Shown here: positions 1-7,887 of the stretch, in pieces
How positions within the stretch are numbered: position 1 is the first letter of the stretch
Layout: the number at the start of each line of letters is the position of its first letter
From: Hoylesella loescheii DSM 19665 = JCM 12249 = ATCC 15930
GTDB taxonomy: Bacteria; Bacteroidota; Bacteroidia; Bacteroidales; Bacteroidaceae
NCBI RefSeq assembly: GCF_000378085.1
Contig: NZ_KB899218.1
Coordinates: forward strand, 1 to 64,000
Direction: 5' to 3'
DNA length: 64,000 nt
Made by a program: the position numbers and the translations under genes
Notes under the pieces: model-generated
The model's database searches: none
What the model was told of the DNA's origin: nothing
The model's input: the letters and a program-made list of their open reading frames with translations, nothing else

Positions 1-787
1 CCGAAGTCATGCTGATAATGATTCTTTTCCATGCTTCCGGTTATCACTGCTTTAAGCATTTCTATCTTGAAAAAGTATGCAAGCATCTTCGCCATCTGTT
101 TCCCAATGTTGTTTCTTATAACCGTTTAGTGGAATTGGAAAGGGAGGTAGCCGTACCCTTAACCTTGTTTATCAAGAAGGTCCTGCTGGGCAAATGCACG
201 GGCATAAGCTTTGTTGACAGTACACCACTGCGTGTCTGCAAGAATCAAAGAATACATATTCACAAAGTTTTCAAGGGCATAGCCCAAAGAGGGAAATGCT
301 CTATGGGTTGGTTCTTCAGTTTCAAATTGCACTTGATTTGCAATGAAAAAGGAGAGCTTCTCAACTTTATGATAACGCCGGGAGATGTTGATGACCGTAA
401 GCCTTTGGAGTACAAGGCATTCATAGATTTCATCTATGGTAAGCTGGTCGGTGATAAAGGTTACATCAGCAAGAACCTCTTTCAAAGGCTTTTCGTTGAC
501 GGAATACAGCTTATTACCAAGTTGAAAAGTAACATGAAAGGAGCATTAATGAGCGTTTCTGACAAGCTGTTACTCAGAAAAAGAGCCATTATAGAAACTG
601 TGAATGATGAACTTAAAAACATCGCACAGGTAGAACACTCCAGGCATAGATGCTTTGACAATTTCATCGTCAACTTATTAGGTGCCATTGCAGCCTATTG
701 CCTGTTTCCAAAGAAACCGTGCATCAATCTCAATAGGACTTTTGACACACAACTTACGTTGTTCTGAATTCGTCGAACTCACGTTAA
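1..787 (+). mobile_element. IS982-type insertion sequence, right end
   Basis: The IS982 transposase stops at 767. About 20 bases later, near TTCGTCGAACTCACGTTA (770-787), the sequence changes into the N-terminal coding region of an IS256 transposase. This places the element's right terminus at about 787. The left end lies outside the window, so neither the paired inverted repeat nor a target duplication can be read. Confidence 0.6.
3..767 (+). CDS. IS982-family transposase (5' end outside window)
   Basis: The reading frame is already open at the window edge, so the N-terminus is missing; the ATG at position 9 is internal. The visible part carries the IS982 hallmarks: FVDSTPL with the first catalytic Asp, the HKVFKGIAQRGK block, GWFFSFKLHL, TPGDVDDR, GDKGYISKNLF with a second Asp, and the C-terminal RKRAIIETVNDELKN with the Glu, followed by EHSRHRC. 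These fit a DDE transposase that moves its own element by cut-and-paste or a related route. The frame runs intact to a stop at 767, so the gene may still be functional if its start exists upstream. Family assignment is firm; activity is unknown. Confidence 0.88.
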   Translation, partial: EVMLIMILFHASGYHCFKHFYLEKVCKHLRHLFPNVVSYNRLVELEREVAVPLTLFIKKVLLGKCTGISFVDSTPLRVCKNQRIHIHKVFKGIAQRGKCSMGWFFSFKLHLICNEKGELLNFMITPGDVDDRKPLEYKAFIDFIYGKLVGDKGYISKNLFQRLFVDGIQLITKLKSNMKGALMSVSDKLLLRKRAIIETVNDELKNIAQVEHSRHRCFDNFIVNLLGAIAAYCLFPKKPCINLNRTFDTQLTLF

Positions 788-789
788 TT

Positions 790-1583
790 ATGAATTCCCT
801 GATGCTTCATGAGCGTGAGCTTTTCGTCAGCGAGAACGCTGATGAGCAATGCAACGGTTTCCGTCCCGACGTTGGTACAGTCACGGCTTTGAATTTTCCC
901 TGCGCGTTCCCCGCAGCCGCAGCGGCAACTTCTATCCCGTTCTCTTGGGCCTGATACGCAATGAGAGCGAGGAACGTGCGAGGCTGTTCAACCTCCTCTA
1001 CACCAAGGGACTTACTACACAGCAGATAGGCGAGATCTCCGACTACGTCTACGGTCGCGCTTACAGCAAGCAACAGGTCTCGCATCTAGCCAGGAGTTGC
1101 CGTGAGGACGTTGAGCTGTGGCTCGGCCGCACCTTGTCCTCGCATTACCTGGCCGTCTACATTGACGCCACCTTTATCTCCACCCGCAGGGACGGGCAGG
1201 TATCCAAGGAGGCTTACTATACCATGCTGGGGGTGTTGGAGGACGGAAGCAGGGAAGTGCTCACCCTAGTCAACCATCCCACGGAAGGGGCCGTATGCTG
1301 GAAAGAGGAGCTTGAGGCGTTGAAGGAAAGGGGCGTCGAAAGGATTGACCTAGTCGTTTCCGATGCGCTACAAGGCATAGAGAATGCCGTCTGTGCTGCC
1401 TTTCCGCAGGCTGCCCACCAGTTCTGCGTGGCACATGTCAAGCGACAGATACTCAATAGCGTATCCCATAAGGACAAGCTGGCAATGGCTCAGGAACTAG
1501 CAGAAGTGTTCTCCTTGGAGAACAAAGAGATGAAATCCTTGCAGGGATACGAACATTTCAGGCGTAATGGAAAGAGAGGATAG
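790..1583 (+). pseudogene. IS256-family (mutator-type) transposase remnant
   Basis: From 790, one frame reads MNSLMLHERELFVSENADEQ, a typical IS256 N-terminus. Near 865-875 the homology jumps to a second frame (RRWYSHGFEFSLRVPRSRSG), indicating a one-base frameshift. That frame then runs through LYTKGLTTQQIGEISDYVYG, the catalytic YIDATF and VVSDALQGIE segments, and FPQAAHQFCVAHVKRQI. It ends at 1583, roughly 150 residues short of a full-length IS256 transposase, so the last catalytic Glu region is missing. With a 5' junction to IS982, a frameshift and a missing 3' end, it cannot encode an active enzyme. Confidence 0.85.
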
Positions 1584-1683
1584 AGTAGAAGGTATACTTA
1601 CACACTTTTAAAGACAGTACCAAAGCGTTCAAAGTGAAACCTCTATCTCCTACCAAGAAGCTACGCCATTCCCCTATAAACAG

Positions 1684-1752
1684 CAAGCCTGCCGAACGTA
1701 AACAAGATAAAGCGGCGATGCGCTCGATACTTGTCCGCGTTCGGCAGGCTTG
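1684..1752. repeat. 15-bp perfect inverted repeat
   Basis: CAAGCCTGCCGAACG at 1684-1698 is exactly complementary to CGTTCGGCAGGCTTG at 1738-1752, with a 39-bp loop. It sits between the IS256 remnant and the 3' end of trpS. No T-run follows the stem on either strand, so it is not a convincing intrinsic terminator. It may be a scar of an element or a processing hairpin. Confidence 0.6.
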
Positions 1753-1834
1753 GTTTCTGTGCCCATAGATGTTGTGCACCAAGGTGCATCGGGCGTTTAT
1801 TTGCAGTGCAGAAGCACTGTAAGGGATGTGCGAT

Positions 1835-2818
1835 TTATCTAAACCCGATAATCTTACGCACTTCTTTAAGCGTTTGACTAGCACTTTCGCGCGCCACTTC
1901 GGCCCCTTCTTGTGCGATGCGGTCTAACAATTGGGTGTTTGAACTATACTCCCTAATGCGCTCGCGAATGGGCGAAACAGTCTTAATAATGTCTTCGGCA
2001 ATCTGCTTTTTCAGGTCGCCATAACGAATGGAGCAGTCGTTCCACTTCTCGTCGAAGTAGTTGTAGGTCTCTGGTTCGGAACAAATGCGCAAGAAAGTAA
2101 AGAGGTTTTCAATCACTTCGGGTTTAGGACTGTTGGGCGTTTGCGGCCCCATATCGGTTACAGCCTTCATCACTTTCTTACGGATAGCTGCGTCTTCTTC
2201 ATACAGATAGATGCAGTTGCCATCGCTCTTACCCATCTTTCCTGTGCCATCTAGCCCTGGAACCTTCACGGCTTGCGTGTTAAAGTAGAAGTTTTGCGGT
2301 TCGGGAAAGAAGTCAACGCCATATATATGGTTGAAGCGACGTGCACATTTGCGCGCCATTTCCATGTTCTGTTCTTGGTCTTTACCCACTGGCACCTTCT
2401 GCGCACGATGCTGCAGAATGTCAGCAGCCATCAAAGTGGGATACGTCAACAAACCTGCGTTAACGTTGTCGGGCTGTTGACGCGCCTTATCTTTAAAGGT
2501 TGTGACACGCTCTAGTTCGCCCAAGTACATGTTCATATTAAAAAACAGGTACAATTCGAGTGTTTCTTTCACGTCGCTTTGTACGTATATCTTGGCCTTT
2601 TGTGGGTCGATGCCACACGCTAGATATTCGGCCAGGATCACACGAGCACTGCGTTGGATGTCTTCGGGCTTCGGACTGGTGGTAAGCGAGTGCCAATCGG
2701 CAATGAAAAACAGGCTTTCGTACTCGTCTTGCATCTTCACGAAACTCTTTACTGCTCCGAAATAGTTGCCCAAGTGAAGATTTCCTGTGGGCCTAATTCC
2801 GCTTACTACTTTTTCCAT
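1835..2818 (-). CDS. trpS: Tryptophanyl-tRNA synthetase
   Basis: A class I aminoacyl-tRNA synthetase that charges tRNA-Trp in the cytoplasm. The 327-residue product matches the usual length of the bacterial enzyme. The HIGH-type motif appears as GNLHLGN (residues 12-18), the VGKDQ tryptophan-pocket segment at 144-148, and the KMSKS-type loop as KMGKS at 194-198, with Gly for the first Ser. The gene is alone, with its own promoter of the TTTG-19-TAACTTTG type about 45 bases upstream. Its 3' side faces the IS debris but the reading frame is complete. Confidence 0.97.
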   Translation of the reverse strand: MEKVVSGIRPTGNLHLGNYFGAVKSFVKMQDEYESLFFIADWHSLTTSPKPEDIQRSARVILAEYLACGIDPQKAKIYVQSDVKETLELYLFFNMNMYLGELERVTTFKDKARQQPDNVNAGLLTYPTLMAADILQHRAQKVPVGKDQEQNMEMARKCARRFNHIYGVDFFPEPQNFYFNTQAVKVPGLDGTGKMGKSDGNCIYLYEEDAAIRKKVMKAVTDMGPQTPNSPKPEVIENLFTFLRICSEPETYNYFDEKWNDCSIRYGDLKKQIAEDIIKTVSPIRERIREYSSNTQLLDRIAQEGAEVARESASQTLKEVRKIIGFR

Positions 2819-2864
2819 CTTTATGCTTGATTATGCTGATTATCGATATTTAATAATGTGTATG

Positions 2865-2895
2865 CAAAGTTACAACAATTGGCGAAGATTGCAAA
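2865..2895 (-). promoter_or_regulatory. Promoter of trpS
   Basis: On the minus strand, TTTG (2892-2895), a 19-base spacer and TAACTTTG (2865-2872) match the Bacteroidota housekeeping promoter. The predicted leader to the trpS ATG is about 40 nt. Confidence 0.7.
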
Positions 2896-3024
2896 AAAGG
2901 CGTGGGATGCAAGTCCGTCGGGAGGTTGTGATGGACTTGTTGGGCTAATTAAACCAATGGGGCTTGACGAACTGGTCTACCCTGCCCCGTCAATCGGCCT
3001 TTTTACATCGCACGCTCGTTAAAC

Positions 3025-3056
3025 AAAAAATCCCGCAACCATGTTAGATTGCGGGA
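3025..3056 (-). terminator. Intrinsic terminator of tRNA-Val
   Basis: On the minus strand TCCCGCAA and TTGCGGGA form a perfect 8-bp stem with a 10-base loop, followed by TTTTTTG. It lies 11 bases beyond the 3' end of the tRNA. Confidence 0.85.
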
Positions 3057-3067
3057 CTTCTGCGTTG

Positions 3068-3142
3068 TGGGCGTTGACGGATTCGAACCGCCGACCCTCT
3101 GCTTGTAAGGCAGATGCTCTAAACCAGCTGAGCTAAACGCCC
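3068..3142 (-). tRNA. tRNA-Val (anticodon UAC)
   Basis: Read on the minus strand, the 75-nt sequence folds as a cloverleaf. The acceptor stem is GGGCGTT/AACGCCC with discriminator A. The D-arm contains AGCTCAGCTGGTTTAGAGC, the anticodon arm is CTGCCTTACAAGCAG with anticodon TAC, and the T-arm has GGTTCGAATCC. The 3' CCA is not encoded, so it must be added after transcription. An intrinsic terminator follows immediately. Confidence 0.95.
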
Positions 3143-3281
3143 GTGCTTTGTTTCTAAAAGCGATGCAAAGGTATGGCTTTTTTTGCGTTTGGCCAAACAA
3201 TTTGCAGAAAAAATGTTTGGCAATAGTGGGTTTAACGCTCTTTTTATATGCCGAACCCACCATGAAACACCCATATTAAGG

Positions 3282-4067
3282 CTAGCTTTTGAGTTTATGA
3301 CCAATGGCCCGCAACACAAACCAGGCATGCATCGCCAGGGTGAGAAACAGGCCATAATGGGTGCGCATAACGGCAAAGCGCTCTTTTAGCGAGGCACGAT
3401 GGTTCTTCACGGTCATACCTCCATCAAGGTAATTGGCCACCACGGCTTGCACGTTTTTTAGCGAACGACCAGCCATTTGGCCCGCTTTCATCACACGTAT
3501 GCACCAATCTACATCTGCCGAGAAACGATATTCGAGGTTGTAAGGCGTTTGTTTGGCCAGCGAAGTGAGGGCGTAAAAGGCCTGATGGCATACCAACATG
3601 CCACGACTAAACGATCGCCACGACAACCCTCGACGTGGAACGGGCCGGCGATGGCGAAGAAAACGGCCGTCGGCATCTACAATATCGGTGTCGCCATACA
3701 GCACCGCGGGCAGCGTTTCGGTATCGCCCACGGCGTTGGCCACGACTTCGAGGGTCTGCGGCGAGGGGAAAACGTCGCCTGCGTTGATAAAAACAAGGTA
3801 GGTGCCGGTGGCCATGTCGATGCCCTTGTTCATGGCATCGTACAGTCCCGCATCGGCTTCGGCCTTCACCCTTATGGTGTGTGGGGTGTTGATTTCGGCC
3901 ATGTCGGCCACGTATTGGTCGATAAGTGCGCGCGTGTTGTCGGCAGACAACCCATCGATGAGCAAGTGTTCAACGTGCGGATAGGTTTGTTCGGCCACGC
4001 TTTTAAGTGTTCGGGGCAGCTCGGTGGCGGCATTATAGGTGCAGGTGATAACCGAAAAGCTGATCAT
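3282..4067 (-). CDS. Family 2 glycosyltransferase
   Basis: A GT-A fold glycosyltransferase that probably adds one sugar to a surface glycan at the cytoplasmic face of the inner membrane. The N-terminus has the family 2 signature VITCTYNA, then a DGLSADNT nucleotide-binding loop and the ADAGLYDAMNKGI block typical of the WcaA/EpsE-like group, with FINAGD near the metal-binding position. I chose the start at 4067 because its ATG overlaps the stop of the upstream glycosyltransferase gene as ATGA; a start at 4076 is also open. The overlap indicates translational coupling and a joint pathway. Donor and acceptor sugars cannot be told. Confidence 0.88.
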   Translation of the reverse strand: MISFSVITCTYNAATELPRTLKSVAEQTYPHVEHLLIDGLSADNTRALIDQYVADMAEINTPHTIRVKAEADAGLYDAMNKGIDMATGTYLVFINAGDVFPSPQTLEVVANAVGDTETLPAVLYGDTDIVDADGRFLRHRRPVPRRGLSWRSFSRGMLVCHQAFYALTSLAKQTPYNLEYRFSADVDWCIRVMKAGQMAGRSLKNVQAVVANYLDGGMTVKNHRASLKERFAVMRTHYGLFLTLAMHAWFVLRAIGHKLKS

Positions 4068-5338
4068 AACATACATTTTTTAAAGGCAAGTGCCTGATTA
4101 TACACCTCTATATATTGAAGGGCGACGGCCGATTGGGAGTAATTGGCCAGCACTTTACGTACTGCTTGGGCGCTAAGTTCGGCATAATCGGCCTCGTAAA
4201 GCACCCATCTGATGCCTTGCGCAAGGTCGGTCGCATCGCGATAACGTGCCACATAGCCGTTCTTTTGGTGGTCTATCTCTTCGGGAATGCCACCAACGTT
4301 AAATCCTACGCAGGGCACACCGCAGGCCATTGCTTCCATAATGGTGTTGGGGAGGTTTTCGGATAGCGACGGAAGAACGAATGCGTGCACCGCATTGTAG
4401 AGCGAAACCATGGTAGAGGTATCGCTAACGTAGTCGATGGGGATAATGGGGAAAGGCAGTTCGGGCACAGCTTGGTTGGCTTTTCCACCGAGAACCACCA
4501 GCGCGGTGTTGTCTTTCATCTCGGGATATTGTGCTGCCAGCAGCTGACAAGCCTCAACCAGATAGGCCAGACCTTTGTTGGCATTGGTGGCGCGCTGTGC
4601 GGCGAAGAGTATTAGACGTTTGTCTATGGGCAGATTCATTATTTTTGCAGCCTCAACCTTGTTCTTCGGGGTGAACATACGCGTATCTATGGGGTTGGGA
4701 ATGGCAAACACATGGCGACCGCGTAGCAGTTGGCTTTGGCGTGCTTGGTCGGCCAACCATCGGCTGCATGCCACAAAATGGATGTCGCTTTTCTCGTAAA
4801 TGCGCTTCTTCTTGTTCCAAACCTTGGTGGAAAGGTCGTTGTCGCCACCTCCGCCAGGTAGGTATTTGCATCGCCTACACTGCTGCTTAAAGTTGTTGCA
4901 TCCAAGTGTGAGGTGGCAAATGGCCGTTGCAGGCCAGATGTCGTGCATGGTCCATACCACAGGTTTACCGCTATTCACGATTTTTCGGATGTCGTTGAGC
5001 GAGAGCATCCCTTGGTTAATCCACGACAGGTGGATAATGTCGGCTTGCTTAAATTCGGGTAGCGAGGTGATGTCAGCTCCCGTATTGGCCACGTCGATGG
5101 CAAAAAGGTTGCGACGCTTGAAGTGTAGATGCCAAAAGATTGTCCACCTCTCCCAAAGGAAACGCCAACCATTGCGCACACTTTTGGGCAGTGCTACCAC
5201 CACGGGATTGGTGGTTTGCTTGTCGCGCACTAGCATTCGGGCCTGCACGCCACTGTTGTTTAGGGCTGCAACAAGTCTTGCTGCGGCCACGGCAGCTCCG
5301 CCATTACGCTCGCTGGTGTTAACAATCAGTATTCGCAT
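4064..5338 (-). CDS. Family 4 glycosyltransferase
   Basis: A GT-B fold transferase of 424 residues. The N-terminal domain begins MRILIVNTSERNGGAAVAA, with the glycine-rich loop common in these enzymes. The C-terminal domain has SENLPNTIMEAMACGVPC, the EX7E motif that binds the nucleotide-sugar phosphate, followed by GGIPEEI. Its own promoter lies about 85 bases upstream, and its stop codon overlaps the start of the GT2 gene. The two-gene operon resembles a small exopolysaccharide or O-antigen side-branch module without a transporter or polymerase nearby. Substrates are unknown. Confidence 0.9.
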   Translation of the reverse strand: MRILIVNTSERNGGAAVAAARLVAALNNSGVQARMLVRDKQTTNPVVVALPKSVRNGWRFLWERWTIFWHLHFKRRNLFAIDVANTGADITSLPEFKQADIIHLSWINQGMLSLNDIRKIVNSGKPVVWTMHDIWPATAICHLTLGCNNFKQQCRRCKYLPGGGGDNDLSTKVWNKKKRIYEKSDIHFVACSRWLADQARQSQLLRGRHVFAIPNPIDTRMFTPKNKVEAAKIMNLPIDKRLILFAAQRATNANKGLAYLVEACQLLAAQYPEMKDNTALVVLGGKANQAVPELPFPIIPIDYVSDTSTMVSLYNAVHAFVLPSLSENLPNTIMEAMACGVPCVGFNVGGIPEEIDHQKNGYVARYRDATDLAQGIRWVLYEADYAELSAQAVRKVLANYSQSAVALQYIEVYNQALAFKKCML

Positions 5339-5423
5339 CTTCTATATATATAATATGTGTATTGGTTTTTGGGTGGGTGCTTGGCGGTGTGCCTACTAAG
5401 CATTGCGCATCGCTATGACACTG

Positions 5424-5454
5424 CAAACTTACTGAAAAATCTCCAAACACCAAA
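5424..5454 (-). promoter_or_regulatory. Promoter of the glycosyltransferase operon
   Basis: On the minus strand, TTTG (5451-5454), exactly 19 bases, then TAAGTTTG (5424-5431). Both elements match the Bacteroidota consensus. The predicted leader is about 80 nt. Confidence 0.7.
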
Positions 5455-5666
5455 GGCCAAGATGGGGTTGTGTAATAAGGAATAAATACGAAATAGGCCA
5501 TATTCGAGCCTAGAACAGCGCGAATACGTAGCCAAAGCATAGAAAACGGCAACAAAACGACAGCAAAAAGGACGAATAAAAAGCATTAATATGGCTGTGT
5601 TCGAACACACAATGTTGATTTATATCAAGAATAACGCGATTTTATAACGAAAGTATGTGCCAACTA

Positions 5667-5697
5667 TTGTGGGATTGTGAAAGTCGTCGTAACTTTG
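5667..5697 (+). promoter_or_regulatory. Orphan plus-strand promoter
   Basis: TTGT (5667-5670), a 19-base spacer and TAACTTTG (5690-5697) form a near-ideal Bacteroidota promoter. No protein gene follows on this strand; an intrinsic terminator lies at 5855-5892. Confidence 0.65.
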
Positions 5698-5702
5698 CAA
5701 TG

Positions 5703-5892
5703 TCAAAAGGTTAATAGATTGTTTAGGTTAGTAATATTAGATTTAGGTTTTTAGTTATTAGATTAAGGTAGATTGTTAGATTGTTTAACGGATGACAATG
5801 GAAACCGTGAGGCTTTCATTTGTTTAGAAAGAATTTTTAGTTAAACATAATGATACGCTGCATCTCGTTGAGAGAAGCAGCGTGTTTTTTTT
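5703..5892 (+). ncRNA. Putative small non-coding RNA, about 190 nt
   Basis: The stretch is bounded by a promoter at 5667-5697 and a strong intrinsic terminator at 5855-5892. The first 90 bases are AT-rich and repetitive: AGATTGTTTA occurs at 5716-5725 and 5778-5787, with several TTAG/AGATT variants between. The only open frame is a nine-codon one at 5798-5827, too short to support. The reading as a free-standing transcript is an inference from the two signals. I do not recognise a known RNA family; a class such as 6S RNA cannot be excluded. Confidence 0.5.
5855..5892 (+). terminator. Intrinsic terminator of the putative small RNA
   Basis: ACGCTGC (5855-5861) pairs with GCAGCGT (5877-5883), and eight Ts follow at 5885-5892. 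It has a clear plus-strand polarity. Confidence 0.8.
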
Positions 5893-5999
5893 GTGTATAG
5901 GCGGGTTTTACTTATACATACCGCACCCTGTGCATAGTAAAAGCCTTCTTAATCGTGATAAAACTTCATGGTATAACAGCAACATTAGAGGTTTTGCAA

Positions 6000-6269
6000 T
6001 TATTTATCGTCATAATGACCCAATGCCGAAACAATGAACACAACTACTGTTTTGTCATTGACCATATATCTCAAACGATTCTTTTTATCTAATTTCCTCG
6101 ACCAAACTCCATTTACATGGCGTAGTTGGTGTGGATGTCCTGTGCCTGTGTAAGGGTGTGCTCGAAGTTCAGGTATAAGACTTTCAAACTTTTTGTAGGC
6201 CTTTATGTCGGACTTCATCATTCGAAAAAGTTCCTTTCTAGCCTCTTCCGAAAATTCTATCTGATACAT
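6000..6269 (-). CDS. yoeB: YoeB/Txe-family toxin (mRNA interferase)
   Basis: An 89-residue protein of the RelE/YoeB superfamily, whose members cut mRNA on the ribosome and slow growth when unopposed. Visible marks are the basic central LRHVNGVWSRKLDKKNRLRY segment, which carries the catalytic and RNA-binding residues of this group, and the characteristic C-terminus ALGHYDDK. The length is typical. It overlaps the upstream antitoxin gene by 13 bases, so the two are translated together. No terminator is evident after it. Confidence 0.9.
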   Translation of the reverse strand: MYQIEFSEEARKELFRMMKSDIKAYKKFESLIPELRAHPYTGTGHPHQLRHVNGVWSRKLDKKNRLRYMVNDKTVVVFIVSALGHYDDK

Positions 6270-6520
6270 TCCTCAGTTCGTTCTAAAAACTCCGTCAAAC
6301 TTTCCCCTTCGCGCATTCTGTACGTTCTACCGTTTTTAATGTCTTCAAGACCCTTCTGTATGGCTCTCAATTCAGCCTCCGAGAGGTTGTCTTCATCGTT
6401 AGCGACACGAATGATAATAGGGCGTGCGTTCTCTCTAGCGACAACTACAACGTCGCTATCCACCAATTCCATATACTTTTCTTGATTGGCCGTAAACTCT
6501 CGCATTGTTATAACTTGCAT
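6257..6520 (-). CDS. yefM: YefM/Phd-family antitoxin
   Basis: An 87-residue antitoxin. The N-terminal half (MREFTANQEKYMELV, then VVVVARENARPIIIR) is the Phd/YefM DNA-binding fold. The acidic C-terminal half, rich in Glu, is the expected toxin-wrapping tail. It precedes yoeB with a 13-base overlap. In characterised pairs the antitoxin alone and with the toxin represses the shared promoter, which here lies about 25 bases upstream. Order, sizes and overlap all fit a type II toxin-antitoxin operon. Confidence 0.9.
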   Translation of the reverse strand: MQVITMREFTANQEKYMELVDSDVVVVARENARPIIIRVANDEDNLSEAELRAIQKGLEDIKNGRTYRMREGESLTEFLERTEECIR

Positions 6521-6542
6521 GATTTCAATATTTAACCAAAAG

Positions 6543-6573
6543 CAAAGATAAACAATCCTTTCCTAAATTCCAA
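6543..6573 (-). promoter_or_regulatory. Promoter of yefM-yoeB
   Basis: On the minus strand, TTG (6571-6573), 20 bases, then TATCTTTG (6543-6550). The leader before the yefM ATG is under 25 nt. Confidence 0.6.
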
Positions 6574-6670
6574 TATCTCATGCCGTTATTTGTGTTTTCT
6601 GCCCCAGTGAATATAGATCACTCACCATCATAATCCCACTGAAACCCACGGCATTTTAAAATAATAGTCG

Positions 6671-6678
6671 TACTTTTG
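6671..6678 (+). promoter_or_regulatory. -7 element upstream of the PCMD lipoprotein
   Basis: TACTTTTG matches TAnnTTTG and lies 85 bases before the chosen start at 6763. It overlaps an earlier in-frame ATG at 6676, which argues against that start. The upstream -33 element is weak. Confidence 0.45.
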
Positions 6679-6762
6679 CAGTGTGTTTTGCCTTTTGGCA
6701 AGAAACGTTGGGTTGGGCAACGCACTGCCCCATGCCACGAAACATTAACAAATACTGCATTT

Positions 6763-7881
6763 ATGACATTTCTAAAACCATTTAAAGCCATTGTTGCCGC
6801 CCTCGCGTTGGCAACGATTTCCACGGCTTGCATACGCGAAGAAGCGCTCAATACCGAAGCAGACATCACTGCTTTTCAGCTTGATGGCAACCTGCTAATA
6901 CGCGAACCGGTGATAACCAACGATGAAGTGCGCCTCTATGTCAATGGATGGGAAGACCGAAGCAAGCTTGCCCCACGCTTCGAACTTACCCCTGGCGCAA
7001 CCATTTCGCCTGCCAGCGGAACAGAAAGAGACTTCACCACACCACAAAAGTACACCGTTACTTCGCAAGACGGACAATGGAAGAAGACATACACTGTGAC
7101 TTTCATCTCTAACGACGTGCCAACGGCATATCATTTCGAGGGCTTAGACTATCATATATATAAGGATGAAAACACGGGCAAGGAAATTAAAAAGTTTGAA
7201 AAGCTATACGAACAGCTTGCCAACGGTTCAAAAATTGAGTGGAACAGCGGCAATGCGGGCTTCATGATAACGAACGCCGATGCCTCGCCAAAGGATTATC
7301 CCACCATGCAAGACGATGAAGGGTATGTGGGGAAGTGTGCAAAGCTAGTGACAAGAAGCACTGGACCCATCGGTATTGGTTTTGGCGCGCCACTCGCAGC
7401 AGGCAATTTGTTCTTGGGCGACTTCCAAATCAACATCATAAACATGGCCAAATCCACCCATTTCGGTCTACCCTATCGCAGCAAACCCGTTGCCATATCG
7501 GGCTATTATAAGTACCAACCGGGTAAGGATTTTACCGATAAGAACAACACGGTGTTGCCAAACGAGCGCGATACGTTCGACATTTACGCCGTGATGTACG
7601 AGAGCACGAAGGAGGTTCCCCATCTAGACGGCACCAATATCAAAACGCATCCCAACATTGTGATGATTGCACAAGTAAAGGAACGTAAGCCAACGGACAA
7701 GTGGACACACTTCTCCATGACTTTCGAACCAGTTGCGGGACGTACGCTCGACCCCGAAAAGCTGCGCAATGGCAAATATAACTTGGCCATTGTGATGTCT
7801 TCCAGCCAGGGCGGAGCCTTTTTCCGCGGTGCCGTTGGTAGCACATTGTGGGTAGACGAGATGCAATTGTTTCACGAATAA
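6763..7881 (+). CDS. Lipoprotein with PCMD domain
   Basis: A 372-residue exported lipoprotein. The signal peptide ends in the lipobox ATISTAC. Residues about 25-110 form an Ig-like module of the type seen before PCMD domains (TPGATISPASGTERDF, KYTVTSQDGQWKKTYTVTF). The rest resembles the putative carbohydrate metabolism domain (PCMD), a jelly-roll-like module of Bacteroidota surface proteins: KLVTRSTG, AISGYYKYQPG and a C-terminal LWVDEMQL. The start at 6763 gives a proper signal peptide; a start at 6676 would bury it and overlap the promoter. The beta-barrel gene follows six bases later. A glycan-binding role is plausible but unproven. Confidence 0.8.
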   Translation: MTFLKPFKAIVAALALATISTACIREEALNTEADITAFQLDGNLLIREPVITNDEVRLYVNGWEDRSKLAPRFELTPGATISPASGTERDFTTPQKYTVTSQDGQWKKTYTVTFISNDVPTAYHFEGLDYHIYKDENTGKEIKKFEKLYEQLANGSKIEWNSGNAGFMITNADASPKDYPTMQDDEGYVGKCAKLVTRSTGPIGIGFGAPLAAGNLFLGDFQINIINMAKSTHFGLPYRSKPVAISGYYKYQPGKDFTDKNNTVLPNERDTFDIYAVMYESTKEVPHLDGTNIKTHPNIVMIAQVKERKPTDKWTHFSMTFEPVAGRTLDPEKLRNGKYNLAIVMSSSQGGAFFRGAVGSTLWVDEMQLFHE

Positions 7882-7887
7882 AGCTTA

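Noticed and set aside
1..40. The entry in findings located at position 20
   Set aside because: It carries no observation and zero interest; it should be disregarded.
807..1085. Minus-strand frame of 92 codons
   Set aside because: It is antisense to the IS256 transposase remnant and has low-complexity Ala runs.
6676..6762. Longer start for the PCMD lipoprotein
   Set aside because: It would overlap the -7 element at 6671-6678 and place 29 residues before the signal peptide.
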